64,000 nt of DNA from Arthrobacter sp. fls2-241-R2A-200 (GTDB lineage Bacteria; Actinomycetota; Actinomycetes; Actinomycetales; Micrococcaceae): the NCBI RefSeq assembly GCF_030209745.1, contig NZ_JARVRJ010000014.1, positions 1 to 64,000 on the forward strand. Direction: 5' to 3'. The notes beneath the pieces were generated by a model. The model did not search any database and was not told the origin of the DNA. It was given only the letters and a program-made list of their open reading frames with translations. The stretch's first letter is position 1, and each line of letters starts with the position of its first letter. Below are positions 8,397-17,420 of the stretch, piece after piece. A program made the translations under genes and the position numbers.

Positions 8397-9263
8397 ATGC
8401 CCGTCGTAACTATGCGCCAGCTGCTTGACAGCGGCGTCCACTTTGGACACCAGACCCGTCGTTGGAACCCGAAGATGAAGCGCTTCATCTTCACGGAGCG
8501 CAACGGCATCTACATCATCGACCTCCAGCAGTCGCTGTCCTACATTGACCGCGCTTTCGAGTTCGTCAAGGCTACTGTCGCCCACGGCGGCACCGTCCTG
8601 TTCGTCGGCACCAAGAAGCAGGCTCAGGAAGCAATTGCCGAGCAGGCTACCCGCGTTGGCCAGCCCTATGTCAACCAGCGTTGGTTGGGCGGTATGCTCA
8701 CCAACTTCCAGACCGTTGCCAAGCGCATCCAGCGCATGAAGGAACTCGAAGAGATCAACTTCGAGGACGTCGCAGGCTCCGGTTACACCAAGAAGGAGCT
8801 CTTGCTCCTCAAGCGTGAACTCACCAAGCTCGAGACCAACCTCGGCGGCATCCGCAACCTGACCAAGGCCCCCTCGGTCCTCTGGGTTGTTGACACCAAG
8901 AAGGAACACCTCGCAGTTGACGAGGCCAAGAAGCTGAACATCCCGGTTGTTGCCATCCTGGACACCAACTGCGATCCCGACGAAGTCGACTTCCCGATCC
9001 CGGGTAACGACGACGCCATCCGCTCCGTCAACCTGCTGACCCGCGTTGTTGCCGACGCCGTTGCTGAGGGCCTCATCGCCCGTAACCAGCGCGCAACGGG
9101 CACCACCGAAGCTCCGGAAGAGCCGCTGGCTGAATGGGAGCGCGAGCTCCTTGAAGGCAGCAAGGCTGAAGAAGCTCCGGCCGAGGCACCTGCCGCAGAA
9201 GCACCCGCAGCAGAAGCTCCCGCGACCGAAGCCGGCGCTGGCGAAGCCGAAGCCGCGAAGTAA
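8397..9263 (+). CDS. rpsB: 30S ribosomal protein S2
   Basis: Structural protein of the small ribosomal subunit. The N-terminal signature [20 protein letters not shown] and the central [15 protein letters not shown] block are diagnostic. After about residue 240 the protein continues into an Ala/Glu/Pro repeat tail ([13 protein letters not shown]-type), a low-complexity extension typical of Micrococcaceae S2. ATG start with GAAGGAG upstream. First gene of the translation cluster that continues with tsf. Confidence 0.98.
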   Translation: MPVVTMRQLLDSGVHFGHQTRRWNPKMKRFIFTERNGIYIIDLQQSLSYIDRAFEFVKATVAHGGTVLFVGTKKQAQEAIAEQATRVGQPYVNQRWLGGMLTNFQTVAKRIQRMKELEEINFEDVAGSGYTKKELLLLKRELTKLETNLGGIRNLTKAPSVLWVVDTKKEHLAVDEAKKLNIPVVAILDTNCDPDEVDFPIPGNDDAIRSVNLLTRVVADAVAEGLIARNQRATGTTEAPEEPLAEWERELLEGSKAEEAPAEAPAAEAPAAEAPATEAGAGEAEAAK

Positions 9264-9304
9264 ATCTTGACCTTCCCTGGTGCCGGTAACGGCTTCAGGG
9301 GCAA

Positions 9305-9347
9305 CTGACAGGATGGCAGCTCACCTTGTGGGCAGCCGTCCTGTCAG
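9305..9347 (+). promoter_or_regulatory. Hairpin between rpsB and tsf
   Basis: CTGACAGGA at 9305-9313 pairs with TCCTGTCAG at 9339-9347; the stem is extended inward by GGC/GCC after a bulge. There is no T run. Its place between two co-transcribed genes suggests partial attenuation or mRNA processing that sets the S2 to EF-Ts ratio. Confidence 0.5.
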
Positions 9348-9384
9348 TCCGTAAACACACAAATTTCTAGACAGAGGGGTTCCC

Positions 9385-10221
9385 ATGGCGAACTACACTG
9401 CTGCTGACATCAAGGCCCTGCGCGAGCGCACCGGCGCTGGCATGATGGACGTCAAGAAGGCTCTCGACGAAGCCAACGGTGACGCCGAGAAGGCCATCGA
9501 GATCATCCGCATCAAGGGCCTCAAGGGCGCTACCAAGCGCGAGGGCCGCTCCACCGCAGAAGGCCTGGTTGCTGCCAAGGTCAATGGTGGCGTGGGCGTC
9601 ATGATCGAGGTCAACTGCGAAACCGACTTCGTTGCGAAGGCTGACAAGTTCATCCAGCTGGCGGACAAGGTCCTCAACGTGGCTGTCGAGTCCGGCGCTG
9701 CCGACCTCGAAACCCTGCTGGCCACCGAGGTTGACGGAAAGCCGTTGTCCGAGGTTGTCATCGAAGAAGGCGCCGTTCTGGGCGAGAAGGTCGTCGTTCG
9801 CCGCATTTCACGCGTCGAGGGCACCACCGTTGATGCCTACCTGCACAAGACCTCCAAGGACCTCCCGGCCCAGGTTGGCGTTTTGTTCGCAGTCGACGGC
9901 GAAGGTGAAGCCGCTACCACTGCTGCGCACGATGTCGCTGTCCACGTTGCAGCCATGGCGCCGAACTACCTCACCCGCGAGGATGTTCCGGCTGAATTGG
10001 TTGAGTCCGAGCGCCGTATCGCAGAAGAGACCGCCAAGGCTGAAGGCAAGCCCGAAGCAGCACTTCCGAAGATCGTCGAAGGCCGCGTAACTGGCTTCTA
10101 CAAGGGTGAAGTCCTGGTTGACCAGGCGTTCGCCAAGGATTCCAAGAAGACCGTTGCACAGGTCCTCGAAGAAGCCGGCGTCAAAGCAACCGCAGTATCC
10201 CGTTTCCGCGTCGGAAACTAG
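9385..10221 (+). CDS. tsf: Translation elongation factor Ts
   Basis: Nucleotide-exchange factor for EF-Tu. The N-terminal UBA-like domain (MANYTAADIKALRERTGAGM) and the TDFVAK block of the core (EVNCETDFVAKADKF) are diagnostic. Length 278 aa is normal for actinobacteria. ATG start with AGAGGGG upstream. Ends just before a strong terminator at 10235-10265. Confidence 0.98.
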   Translation: MANYTAADIKALRERTGAGMMDVKKALDEANGDAEKAIEIIRIKGLKGATKREGRSTAEGLVAAKVNGGVGVMIEVNCETDFVAKADKFIQLADKVLNVAVESGAADLETLLATEVDGKPLSEVVIEEGAVLGEKVVVRRISRVEGTTVDAYLHKTSKDLPAQVGVLFAVDGEGEAATTAAHDVAVHVAAMAPNYLTREDVPAELVESERRIAEETAKAEGKPEAALPKIVEGRVTGFYKGEVLVDQAFAKDSKKTVAQVLEEAGVKATAVSRFRVGN

Positions 10222-10234
10222 CACGTCATGAGAA

Positions 10235-10265
10235 GGGGTGGTCACTTCGGTGGCCGCCCCTTTTT
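10235..10265 (+). terminator. Rho-independent terminator after tsf
   Basis: An eleven-pair stem with two G-U pairs (10235-10245 with 10250-10260) is closed by a TTCG tetraloop and followed by TTTTT. It ends the rpsB-tsf unit. Confidence 0.95.
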
Positions 10266-10341
10266 CATGCAACCGTCCGGTCAATAACTACCCGGGCCAT
10301 CAGCACGATAACCTAGCCAGAGTCCACCAACGGGAGGCACC

Positions 10342-11079
10342 ATGGAAACCGTCAACACTGCAATCCACCCCGAGAAGACCCGGCGGCGTGTACTTCTGAA
10401 ACTTTCCGGCGAAGTAATCGGTGGCGGCAAGCTCGGCGTCGACCCCGAAACCGTCCGGGCCATCGCCAAGCAGATCGCCGCGGCCGTGTCCGACGTCGAG
10501 GTGGCAATCGTCGTCGGCGGGGGTAACTTCTTCCGCGGTGCCGAACTGTCCCAGAGTGGTATGGACCGCTCCCGCGCTGACTACATGGGCATGCTGGGCA
10601 CGGTCATGAACTGCCTCGCCCTGCAGGACTTCCTGGAGCAAGCCGGTGTTGAGACCCGGGTCCAGAGCGCGATCACCATGGGCCAGGTAGCCGAGGCGTA
10701 CATTCCCCGCCGTGCCATCCGCCACATGGAAAAAGGCCGCGTGGTCATCTTCGGCGCAGGCGCCGGTTTGCCTTACTTCTCCACCGACACCGTAGCCGCC
10801 CAGCGCGCCCTCGAGGTGCACGCTGACGAGGTCCTCATGGCCAAGAGCGGCGTGGACGGCGTCTACACAGCGGATCCCAAGAAGGATCCAGCAGCAGAAA
10901 AACTCGATGTCCTCAGTTACGACGAAGCGTTGCGCCGCGATATCAGGGTCATGGACCAGACCGCGATGACCATGTGCAAGGACAACAACCTTTCCATGGT
11001 GGTCTTCGGCATGGAAGGCGAGGGCAACGTCACCCGCGCCATCCTGGGCGAAACGCTGGGAACCCGGGTAAGCCCCTAG
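10342..11079 (+). CDS. pyrH: UMP kinase
   Basis: Phosphorylates UMP to UDP in pyrimidine nucleotide synthesis; hexameric cytoplasmic enzyme of the amino-acid-kinase fold. Visible are LLKLSGE near the N-terminus, the [10 protein letters not shown] phosphate loop, the [11 protein letters not shown] segment, and the [14 protein letters not shown] signature. ATG start with GGGAGG upstream. Followed after about 100 bases by frr, the usual bacterial order. Confidence 0.97.
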   Translation: METVNTAIHPEKTRRRVLLKLSGEVIGGGKLGVDPETVRAIAKQIAAAVSDVEVAIVVGGGNFFRGAELSQSGMDRSRADYMGMLGTVMNCLALQDFLEQAGVETRVQSAITMGQVAEAYIPRRAIRHMEKGRVVIFGAGAGLPYFSTDTVAAQRALEVHADEVLMAKSGVDGVYTADPKKDPAAEKLDVLSYDEALRRDIRVMDQTAMTMCKDNNLSMVVFGMEGEGNVTRAILGETLGTRVSP

Positions 11080-11180
11080 CAAGGGCTAGGATATTTCTAG
11101 GACCGTCCGCCCCTCGTGGCGGCGCTTTAATGTGCAGTGCCGCTTCCAGCCAGGCGGCGACTAATTTTGAGGAGACACCC

Positions 11181-11738
11181 GTGATCGAAGAGACTTTGCT
11201 CGAAGCCGCCGAGAAGATGGACAAGGCGGTGGAGGTCGCCAAGGATGACTTCGCGACGATCCGCACGGGTCGGGCCAACCCCGGTCTCTACAACAAGGTC
11301 ATTGTTGAGTACTACGGCACGCCCACCCCGCTCCAGCAGTTGGCCTCCTTCGGCGTTCCGGATGCACGGACCATCTTGATCACCCCCTACGACAAGACCG
11401 CGCTGCGGGACATCGAAAAGGCCCTGAGTGACTCTGAGGTTGGCGCCAACCCGTCCAACGACGGCAACGTCATCCGCGTGACAATCCCTGAGCTCACCAA
11501 AGAGCGCCGCAAGGAATACGTGAAGATCGTCAAGGGCAAGGGTGAGGACGCCAAGGTCTCCATCCGCAGCATCCGCCGCAAAGCCAAGGACACCTTGGAC
11601 AAGCTTGTTAAGGACGGCGAAGCGGGCGAGGACGACGGCGCCCGCGGCGAGAAGGAACTTGACGCCCTGACCAAGCAGCACGTCGACAGCATCGACGAGC
11701 TGCTCAAGCGCAAGGAAGCCGAGCTGCTCGAGGTCTGA
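11181..11738 (+). CDS. frr: Ribosome recycling factor
   Basis: Splits post-termination ribosomes together with EF-G. At 185 aa it has exactly the family length. The RTGRANPGL motif (about residues 30-38), the [13 protein letters not shown] block and the C-terminal helix of the three-helix bundle are clear. I chose the GTG at 11181 because GAGGAG precedes it; the open frame reaches back into pyrH but that part is not coding. Its TGA overlaps the cdsA ATG. Confidence 0.97.
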   Translation: MIEETLLEAAEKMDKAVEVAKDDFATIRTGRANPGLYNKVIVEYYGTPTPLQQLASFGVPDARTILITPYDKTALRDIEKALSDSEVGANPSNDGNVIRVTIPELTKERRKEYVKIVKGKGEDAKVSIRSIRRKAKDTLDKLVKDGEAGEDDGARGEKELDALTKQHVDSIDELLKRKEAELLEV

Positions 11739-12673
11739 TGAACCAGGCTGAGCCGGCGCCCGCAGAGCGGGCCCCGACACGCGATAGGCCCCGGCGTGCC
11801 AAGCGGCCACGGGAGAACCCCACGCCGAAGGCGGGCCGGAATCTTCCGGCGGCCATCGGCGTCGGGCTCGCCATGCTCGTGGCGGTCCTGGGTGGATTGC
11901 TGTTCCTTCCCCTGGGCTTCGTCCTGGTGACCACGGCCTTCGCAGTATTTGGGGTGTGGGAAGTCTTCCGGGCCCTGCAGGCCCAAGGCACCCGGCTACC
12001 GATCATCCCGGTCATGGTAGGGACACTGGTGATGCCGGTCTCGGCCTACTTCGGGGGCTTGGAGGGCCTGCTGTTTACCATGACGGCCTGCTCCGTGGCG
12101 GTGCTCGTTTGGCGTTCGGTGGAGAGTGCCGCAGGGGCGCCGCGGAGTGTTTTCGCCGGGGTTTTCACCTTGGCGTGGGTCCCTTTCCTGATCAGTTTCG
12201 CAGCACTGCCGCTCCATGCCACCGGAGGTGCGACGCCGATCGGCTTGTGGCCGAGCGGTATACCGCAAGGTGCTTGGCAGATCGCGACTCTCCTGCTGCT
12301 CGTGGTTTCAAACGACACTTTCGGCTACATCGTGGGTGCTTCGATCGGGAAGCACCCCATGGCGCCTAAAATCAGCCCCAAGAAGTCCTGGGAAGGCTTC
12401 GCGGGATCCGTGGGTGGTGCCATGGTGATTGGTGTCCTTTCCTGTATTTTCCTTCTCGACAAACCATGGTGGGTTGGCTTGGTGCTGGCCCTTGGCATGG
12501 TCGCCGCCGCAACTGCGGGGGACCTTGCTGAGTCCATGGTCAAGAGGGAATTGGGCGTCAAGGATATGAGCAGCATCCTGCCCGGCCACGGGGGCGTCAT
12601 GGACCGGTTGGACTCCATTGTTTTTGCGGCCCCCGTAGCTTATGTTTTGTTCGCGCTGCTCAGCGGCGTATGA
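11738..12673 (+). CDS. cdsA: Phosphatidate cytidylyltransferase
   Basis: Makes CDP-diacylglycerol from CTP and phosphatidate at the membrane, the precursor for all phospholipids, including the product of the phosphatidyltransferase at 3118-3741. The signature SMVKRELGVKD followed by LPGHGGVMDR is intact near residues 266-288. About eight hydrophobic helices follow a 35-residue basic, Pro-rich cytoplasmic N-terminus common in actinobacteria. Overlaps frr by one base (TGATG), so the two are co-translated. Confidence 0.95.
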   Translation: MNQAEPAPAERAPTRDRPRRAKRPRENPTPKAGRNLPAAIGVGLAMLVAVLGGLLFLPLGFVLVTTAFAVFGVWEVFRALQAQGTRLPIIPVMVGTLVMPVSAYFGGLEGLLFTMTACSVAVLVWRSVESAAGAPRSVFAGVFTLAWVPFLISFAALPLHATGGATPIGLWPSGIPQGAWQIATLLLLVVSNDTFGYIVGASIGKHPMAPKISPKKSWEGFAGSVGGAMVIGVLSCIFLLDKPWWVGLVLALGMVAAATAGDLAESMVKRELGVKDMSSILPGHGGVMDRLDSIVFAAPVAYVLFALLSGV

Positions 12674-12694
12674 GAACCCGATGAAGGATAATTA

Positions 12695-13279
12695 GTGTCC
12701 GTGGATATTCGACGCCAGATTCCCGCAACTTTCAATCGCGTGGAGCGCAGCAAATACGGCTACAACGCCAAACAAGTGGATGACTTCCTCAGCCGCGCCA
12801 AAACGTCGTTCGAGAATCCGGTGGGCGCCCCCGGCCACGTTGCCAGTGCAGACGTCCGTGCGGTTGCCTTCGACCCCGTCAAAGGTGGTTACGACGCCCA
12901 CACCGTCGATGCAGCCCTGGATCGACTGGAGGACGCCTTGGCCCGCCGGGAGCGCGACGACCTGATCGGGAAAGAGGGCGAAGAAGCCTGGCTGCGCCAG
13001 ATCGGCAAGCTATCGGGAATCCTGCGAGGCAGGCTCCACAGGCCCGACGGCGAACGGTTCCGCCGCCCGTCACACAAGCGGGCCCGCAGTTACAACGTCC
13101 AGGACGTTGACGCTTTGTGCGCAGAATTGGTCGGCTACCTCGAAAACGATCAGACCCTGAGCGTGGATACCGTGCGCAGGGCCGTATTCCGCGCGGCCCG
13201 TGGCGCCGACGGCTATGAGGAAGCCCAGGTGGACGCGTTCCTGGAGCGCGTGGTGGAGCTGATGGCGGCCATCGACTAG
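12695..13279 (+). CDS. DivIVA-domain repeat protein, 194 aa
   Basis: Three copies of a short DivIVA-type element are visible: YGYNAKQVDDFLSRA (near 20-34), GGYDAHTVDAALDRL (near 66-80) and the last, DGYEEAQVDAFLERV (near 172-186). A related SYNVQDVDALCAEL lies between. This is an actinobacterial relative of the Wag31/DivIVA N-terminal motif without the long coiled coil, so a small protein of polar growth or septation is possible. GTG start with GAAGGA upstream. Lies 21 bases after cdsA. Converges with the PHP gene. Confidence 0.8.
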   Translation: MSVDIRRQIPATFNRVERSKYGYNAKQVDDFLSRAKTSFENPVGAPGHVASADVRAVAFDPVKGGYDAHTVDAALDRLEDALARRERDDLIGKEGEEAWLRQIGKLSGILRGRLHRPDGERFRRPSHKRARSYNVQDVDALCAELVGYLENDQTLSVDTVRRAVFRAARGADGYEEAQVDAFLERVVELMAAID

Positions 13280-13287
13280 CGATCGGG

Positions 13288-14307
13288 CTACTTTTTGAGG
13301 CTGAGCCATTCCGTGAGCTGCTCCAGCGGCCAGGTGGTGACAATCCGTTCCTTGGGCACTCCAAGCGCCTCTGCCCGCTCGGCGCCGTATTGAAGGAAGT
13401 CGAGCTGACCAGGAGCATGGGCGTCGCTGTCGATGCTGAAGAGGCACCCGGCGTCGAGCGCTAGTTTTATCAGGTTATCGGGCGGGTCTTGCCGCTCGGG
13501 CCGTGAATTGATTTCGACGGCGACACCCCATTCGGCGCACTCGGTGAACACCTTGGCGGCATCGAACTCCGACTCCGGGCGTGTACCCCGGGATCCCTGG
13601 ACGAGCCGCCCGGTGCAATGGCCCAGCACATTGGTGTGTGGATCCCGGATGCCACCTAACATCCGCTGGGTCATGGTTTGCCTGTCCGCGCGCAGCTTGG
13701 AATGCACGCTGGCGACCACGACATCCAGGCGGGCCAGCATTTCCGGCGTTTGATCCAGGGTGCCGTCCTCGAGGATGTCCACTTCGATGCCCTTAAGCAG
13801 CCGAATGTCCTCCAGCGATGCGTTGATCCCTTCCACGATGCCAAGCTGCTTCTCCAGCCGCTCGACGCTCAGCCCGTTGGCGATGGTGAGGTTGGGGGAG
13901 TGGTCCGTGAGCGCGAGGTATTCCCGGCCCAGTGTGCGGGCTGCGGCGACCATGGCTTCGATGGGGGAGCCGCCGTCGGACCAATTGCTGTGGCTGTGCA
14001 GGTCCCCGCGCAGCGCTGTCCGCAAAGTACCGCCGCCAGCGGCCAGTGCTTCCTTGCCGCGCTCCCGCAGGTCGGCCAGGTAGTCCGGAACGGCGTCGGC
14101 CATAGCTTGGGTGATAACCTCACCGCTGCGGGCGGCCACGCCTTTAAGGCTGGTCACCCGCCCGGCGTCGACCAATCTCCGCAGTTCTTCCGGTGCGAGT
14201 TGCTGTATCGCATCTGCCGCTTTGCGGAAGGCCTGGACCTTGAACGACGGGGCCTGGCTCCGTTCGAGCCAAAAGGAAATTTCTTCGAGCGCCTCAATAG
14301 GGTCCAT
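13288..14307 (-). CDS. PHP-domain metal-dependent phosphoesterase (PolX-like), 339 aa
   Basis: Residues about 1-90 resemble the helix-hairpin-helix region of DNA polymerase beta/X. The rest is a PHP domain with metal-binding RGDLHSHSNWSDGG (H104, H106), LTDHS, GIEVDIL, ASVHSK and a C-terminal SIDSDAH. The polymerase palm is absent, so this is the stand-alone PHP form, perhaps a 3'-5' exonuclease or phosphatase. The ATG at 14305-14307 is preferred; a GTG at 14322 would add five residues. Confidence 0.85.
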   Translation of the reverse strand: MDPIEALEEISFWLERSQAPSFKVQAFRKAADAIQQLAPEELRRLVDAGRVTSLKGVAARSGEVITQAMADAVPDYLADLRERGKEALAAGGGTLRTALRGDLHSHSNWSDGGSPIEAMVAAARTLGREYLALTDHSPNLTIANGLSVERLEKQLGIVEGINASLEDIRLLKGIEVDILEDGTLDQTPEMLARLDVVVASVHSKLRADRQTMTQRMLGGIRDPHTNVLGHCTGRLVQGSRGTRPESEFDAAKVFTECAEWGVAVEINSRPERQDPPDNLIKLALDAGCLFSIDSDAHAPGQLDFLQYGAERAEALGVPKERIVTTWPLEQLTEWLSLKK

Positions 14308-14379
14308 GGGTCCATGATCCACGAACCGCGGCCGCCATCAAGAGAAGGCGGGGCTGGGGTGCGCCGGACAGGGCCATCG

Positions 14380-14979
14380 CTAGTGGTGATGTCCCTGATT
14401 CAGGGTGAGGTTCGTGTCTTGGCCTGGTGCGGGAGCTTGGCCGTGCTCTCCATGGGGAACAGCGTGCTGTCCCGCCAAAGAGGCGGCCAACCCGGGCGTC
14501 GCCACGGACGAAACAACGACGGCGGCGCCGAACGCCGCTGCCAGGAGTCGCCCACTCCGCGGCGGTGCGCCTGCACCGCCGTCGTTGGTCTTGTGTTGCC
14601 GCCGGAGCCACCCTGTGCCGGCAAGTGCCATGAGCACCAACCCGAACGCTGCAAGATCACTGACGCTCATGAACTTGGGAACAGAGCCCAAGCCAGTCGC
14701 TATGGCGGCGACATGGCCGACGGCGGCAAGGGTCAATGCCGGTGCGGCGTAACGGGTCAGGACCAATGCGTTCCGATGGAGCCCCCAGAGGGCCCACATC
14801 AGGAAGCACAGCCCTGCCAACAGGGTTGCCGCACCGGCAACGACGAGGCCGGGAGTGGGGGCGGATTGCCCCGTGAGGTATCCGGCAGCCAGGGAGAACT
14901 CAACCAGCCCGGCCGCCATGGCCGCGAAGTAGATGAAAAGCAATACTGCCGCTTTGACTGTTGGGCGTTGGTACTCCAC
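14380..14979 (-). CDS. Membrane protein with His-rich C-terminus, 199 aa
   Basis: Four hydrophobic helices lie in residues about 8-130, a further helix lies near 146-166, and a polar tail follows that contains several His (GQHAVPHGEHGQ and terminal HHH). The His-rich end could bind metal, but nothing more is shown. GTG start at 14977-14979 with GGAAGGGAG at good spacing. I do not recognise the family. Downstream of DUF4383 on the same strand, with a 38-base gap. Confidence 0.65.
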   Translation of the reverse strand: MEYQRPTVKAAVLLFIYFAAMAAGLVEFSLAAGYLTGQSAPTPGLVVAGAATLLAGLCFLMWALWGLHRNALVLTRYAAPALTLAAVGHVAAIATGLGSVPKFMSVSDLAAFGLVLMALAGTGWLRRQHKTNDGGAGAPPRSGRLLAAAFGAAVVVSSVATPGLAASLAGQHAVPHGEHGQAPAPGQDTNLTLNQGHHH

Positions 14980-15017
14980 GGTGCCGCTCCCTTCCGGTTC
15001 TCTGGTGGTGGGGCTAA

Positions 15018-15425
15018 TCAGGCGCGGGCTGTTGCGACTGTTGCTTTGTCCTGTGACAGGGCGACTCCGAGAAGGAGGACGGCGCTTGCAAGGTGCAGCA
15101 CGTTGTCCGCGCCGTTCAGGGCAATGATGTTCAGTGAGGTTCCCACGAGGAACAGGCCGAGGATGCCCACCAGGAGGTAGACCCCGCCGATGGTTGTGTT
15201 GACCGACTTGGCGGCGGTAACGCCGTTCATTCCGGAGTAGAGGAGTGCCGCACCGATAGCCAAGTGAATGATGTTGTGGAGCGGGTTCACATCAAAAATG
15301 ATCAAGGTGGCACCCTTGGTTGCGAAGAAGCCGGTTCCGGATGTGACGAAAAACCCGAGCAAACCTACCAAGAGGTAGACGGCTCCGAAGACGGTGGCGA
15401 TCAAGCGGTTGGGCGAAGTGCGCAT
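15018..15425 (-). CDS. DUF4383 membrane protein, 135 aa
   Basis: Four hydrophobic helices with the DUF4383 pattern: RLIATVFGAVYLLVGLLGF, then NPLHNIIHLAIGAALL, and a second copy GVYLLVGILGLF and NVLHLASAVLLL. The two NxxHxxxG-type repeats are the family mark. Function unknown; common in actinobacteria. ATG at 15423-15425 chosen because GGGAAGG lies nine bases upstream; the open frame extends 28 codons further without a site. A short palindrome (15447-15462) lies in the upstream region. Confidence 0.82.
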   Translation of the reverse strand: MRTSPNRLIATVFGAVYLLVGLLGFFVTSGTGFFATKGATLIIFDVNPLHNIIHLAIGAALLYSGMNGVTAAKSVNTTIGGVYLLVGILGLFLVGTSLNIIALNGADNVLHLASAVLLLGVALSQDKATVATARA

Positions 15426-15560
15426 TGGTCCAAACCTTCCCATGACGGCCGGTTGACCGGCCATTTCTGCTGAGCCCCGGACGGGACTCTCAGCAGTGAT
15501 TCGGACCATTGATCGCGGTGGATGGGTGGAAGCCGGATTTATTCTGTTTCCTTGGCGACC

Positions 15561-16064
15561 TCAGGCCTGCGAGCCCCGCCCTAACAGGGGTTGAACGCGG
15601 TAAGGGATCATCTCACGCATGGCCAGCGCCGTATCCGTGCGGTCCACTCCATCGCAGGCAAGGATCTTCCCGTTGATGCGGAAGAGGTCTTCGGCATCCA
15701 AGGCGACCACGCGCAGCAGCAAATCCGCGGATCCGGTAAGCCCGAACCCTTCGAGAATTTCCGGGATGTCGGCCAGGTCCTGGGCCAGCGAGGCCAGCTT
15801 TTGCTGCTGGACGTGTACAGAAATGAATGCGGTCAGGGGATAGCCGAGGGCTGCCGGATTGATCCGTCGTTCGAAGGATAGGAAGGCGTGTTTCTTCTCC
15901 AACTGTGCCATGCGGGCCTGGACGGTGTTTCGGGACAGCCCAAGCTTCTGCGCCAGGGCCACCACCGTCCCCCGAGGGTCTTTGGCCATGGCTGAAAGGA
16001 GCCGGGTATCAGTGCCATCCAAAGGTTGCATAATGCGCAAGATTAGCACGGTGGAGGCATCCAT
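15561..16064 (-). CDS. Lrp/AsnC-family regulator of the 2-oxoacid dehydrogenase operon, 167 aa
   Basis: The N-terminal winged helix (DGTDTRLLSAMAKDPRGTVV, then LGLSRNTVQARMAQLEK) and the C-terminal ligand-binding RAM/ACT-like domain (LTAFISVHVQQQ, GSADLLLRVVALD) are both complete. Divergent from the E1-alpha gene with 150 bases between, so it probably senses branched-chain amino or oxo acids and controls that operon, as BkdR-type Lrp proteins do. Two ATG starts are possible (16062-16064, 16029-16031). Neither has a ribosome site, and a TAATCT just before the second suggests a leaderless mRNA. Confidence 0.88.
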   Translation of the reverse strand: MDASTVLILRIMQPLDGTDTRLLSAMAKDPRGTVVALAQKLGLSRNTVQARMAQLEKKHAFLSFERRINPAALGYPLTAFISVHVQQQKLASLAQDLADIPEILEGFGLTGSADLLLRVVALDAEDLFRINGKILACDGVDRTDTALAMREMIPYRVQPLLGRGSQA

Positions 16065-16214
16065 TACCGTGCGTGATGATCAATTTTTCCATCGGTAGTT
16101 GTACCCGATGCTGGTTGTGAGTAGGGTCACAAATAACTCCGGTGAAGGCGCCGGAGGGCCGATCTGCGGCAGGATCACAAGTCCCGCCAACGCCGGCAAA
16201 ACCGAACCGGAAGG

Positions 16215-17420
16215 GTGCGATCACCTGTGTTAACGGATCAGGCGGGCAATCGGGCGCAAGGGTACGCTCCGACCCCGGAAACCCCAGGCAATGACGCTCG
16301 GAATCCACTGCGGACCGGTGGCGAGCTGCTTCAGCTGGTCTCACCGAAGGGCGAACGCATCAGTCATCCGGAGTTCGACGTCTGGGTCAAGGACGTTGGG
16401 GATGAACAGCTGTGTGGCCTGTATGAGGACATGACGGTCATCAGGCGTATCGACGCCGAGGCCACAGCCCTTCAGCGGCAGGGGGAGTTGGCCCTTTGGC
16501 CGCCACTCCTCGGCCAGGAAGCGGCCCAGATCGGTTCCAGCCGTTCACTGCACGACGACGACTTCGTCTTTCCCAGCTACCGCGAAAGCGGTGTGGCTTA
16601 CGTACGTGGTGCGCATTTGAGCGAAATCAGCAGGGTATGGCGAGGCAACTCGTCCTACGGTTGGGATCCCCAGCGCATCAATATGGCAACGCCCCAAATC
16701 ATCATTGGCTCGCAGAGCCTGCACGCTGCCGGATATGCCATGGGAGTCCAGCTCGAGGGCGCCACTACCGCTGTGATCGCGTACTTCGGAGACGGCGCCA
16801 CGAGTGAGGGCGACGTCAGCGAAGCCATGGTTTTCGCTGCCAGCTACCAGGCTCCAGTGGTATTTTTCTGCCAAAACAACCACTGGGCCATATCGGAACC
16901 TGTCCGCATCCAATCGCACATCGAATTGGCCGACCGGCCCAACGGCTTCGGCATTCCCAGCATGCGCGTTGACGGCAACGATGTGTTGGCCGTGATGGCC
17001 GCCACCCGCGTTGCCCTGGACAGGGCGAAGAAGGGTGGCGGTCCCACGTTCATCGAGGCCGTTACCTACCGGATGGGTCCGCACACCACCGCTGACGATC
17101 CCACCCGGTACCGGGATCCGATCGAGTTGGAGGACTGGGCTGCCAAGGACCCGATTGTTCGGCTGCGCAAGCTCCTGGAAACCAAGGGGCTGCTGACGGA
17201 CAGCGTGGAAGCAAAGGTTAAGGCCAAGGCCGACGCCGTTGCCGCTGAGTTCCGTTCCAGCTGCATAGGAATGCCGGACCCCAACCCGCTGGAGGTCTTC
17301 GACCACGTATACAGCACGCCCAACTCCTGGATTGAACGCCAAAAAGACCACTACACGCGGTATTTGAACAGTTTCGGCCAGGGCGATGCAGCCCAGCCAG
17401 TTCAGGAAGGTGGACGCTGA
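16215..17420 (+). CDS. 2-oxoacid dehydrogenase E1 alpha subunit (branched-chain type), 401 aa
   Basis: Thiamine-diphosphate decarboxylase subunit of a branched-chain 2-oxoacid dehydrogenase. The ThDP motif runs from G192-D193-G194 to N221-N222, and the phosphorylation-loop region YRMGPHTTADDPTRYR is of BCKDH type. GTG start at 16215; GTG 16227 is an alternative. First gene of a three-gene operon with one-base and four-base overlaps. An E3 dihydrolipoamide dehydrogenase gene is not in the operon and must be supplied from elsewhere. Confidence 0.9.
   Translation: MRSPVLTDQAGNRAQGYAPTPETPGNDARNPLRTGGELLQLVSPKGERISHPEFDVWVKDVGDEQLCGLYEDMTVIRRIDAEATALQRQGELALWPPLLGQEAAQIGSSRSLHDDDFVFPSYRESGVAYVRGAHLSEISRVWRGNSSYGWDPQRINMATPQIIIGSQSLHAAGYAMGVQLEGATTAVIAYFGDGATSEGDVSEAMVFAASYQAPVVFFCQNNHWAISEPVRIQSHIELADRPNGFGIPSMRVDGNDVLAVMAATRVALDRAKKGGGPTFIEAVTYRMGPHTTADDPTRYRDPIELEDWAAKDPIVRLRKLLETKGLLTDSVEAKVKAKADAVAAEFRSSCIGMPDPNPLEVFDHVYSTPNSWIERQKDHYTRYLNSFGQGDAAQPVQEGGR

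Noticed and set aside
15447-15462. GGCCGGTTGACCGGCC palindrome before DUF4383
   Set aside because: It is GC-rich and short; such palindromes occur often at this base composition. It may be an operator but nothing ties it to a regulator.
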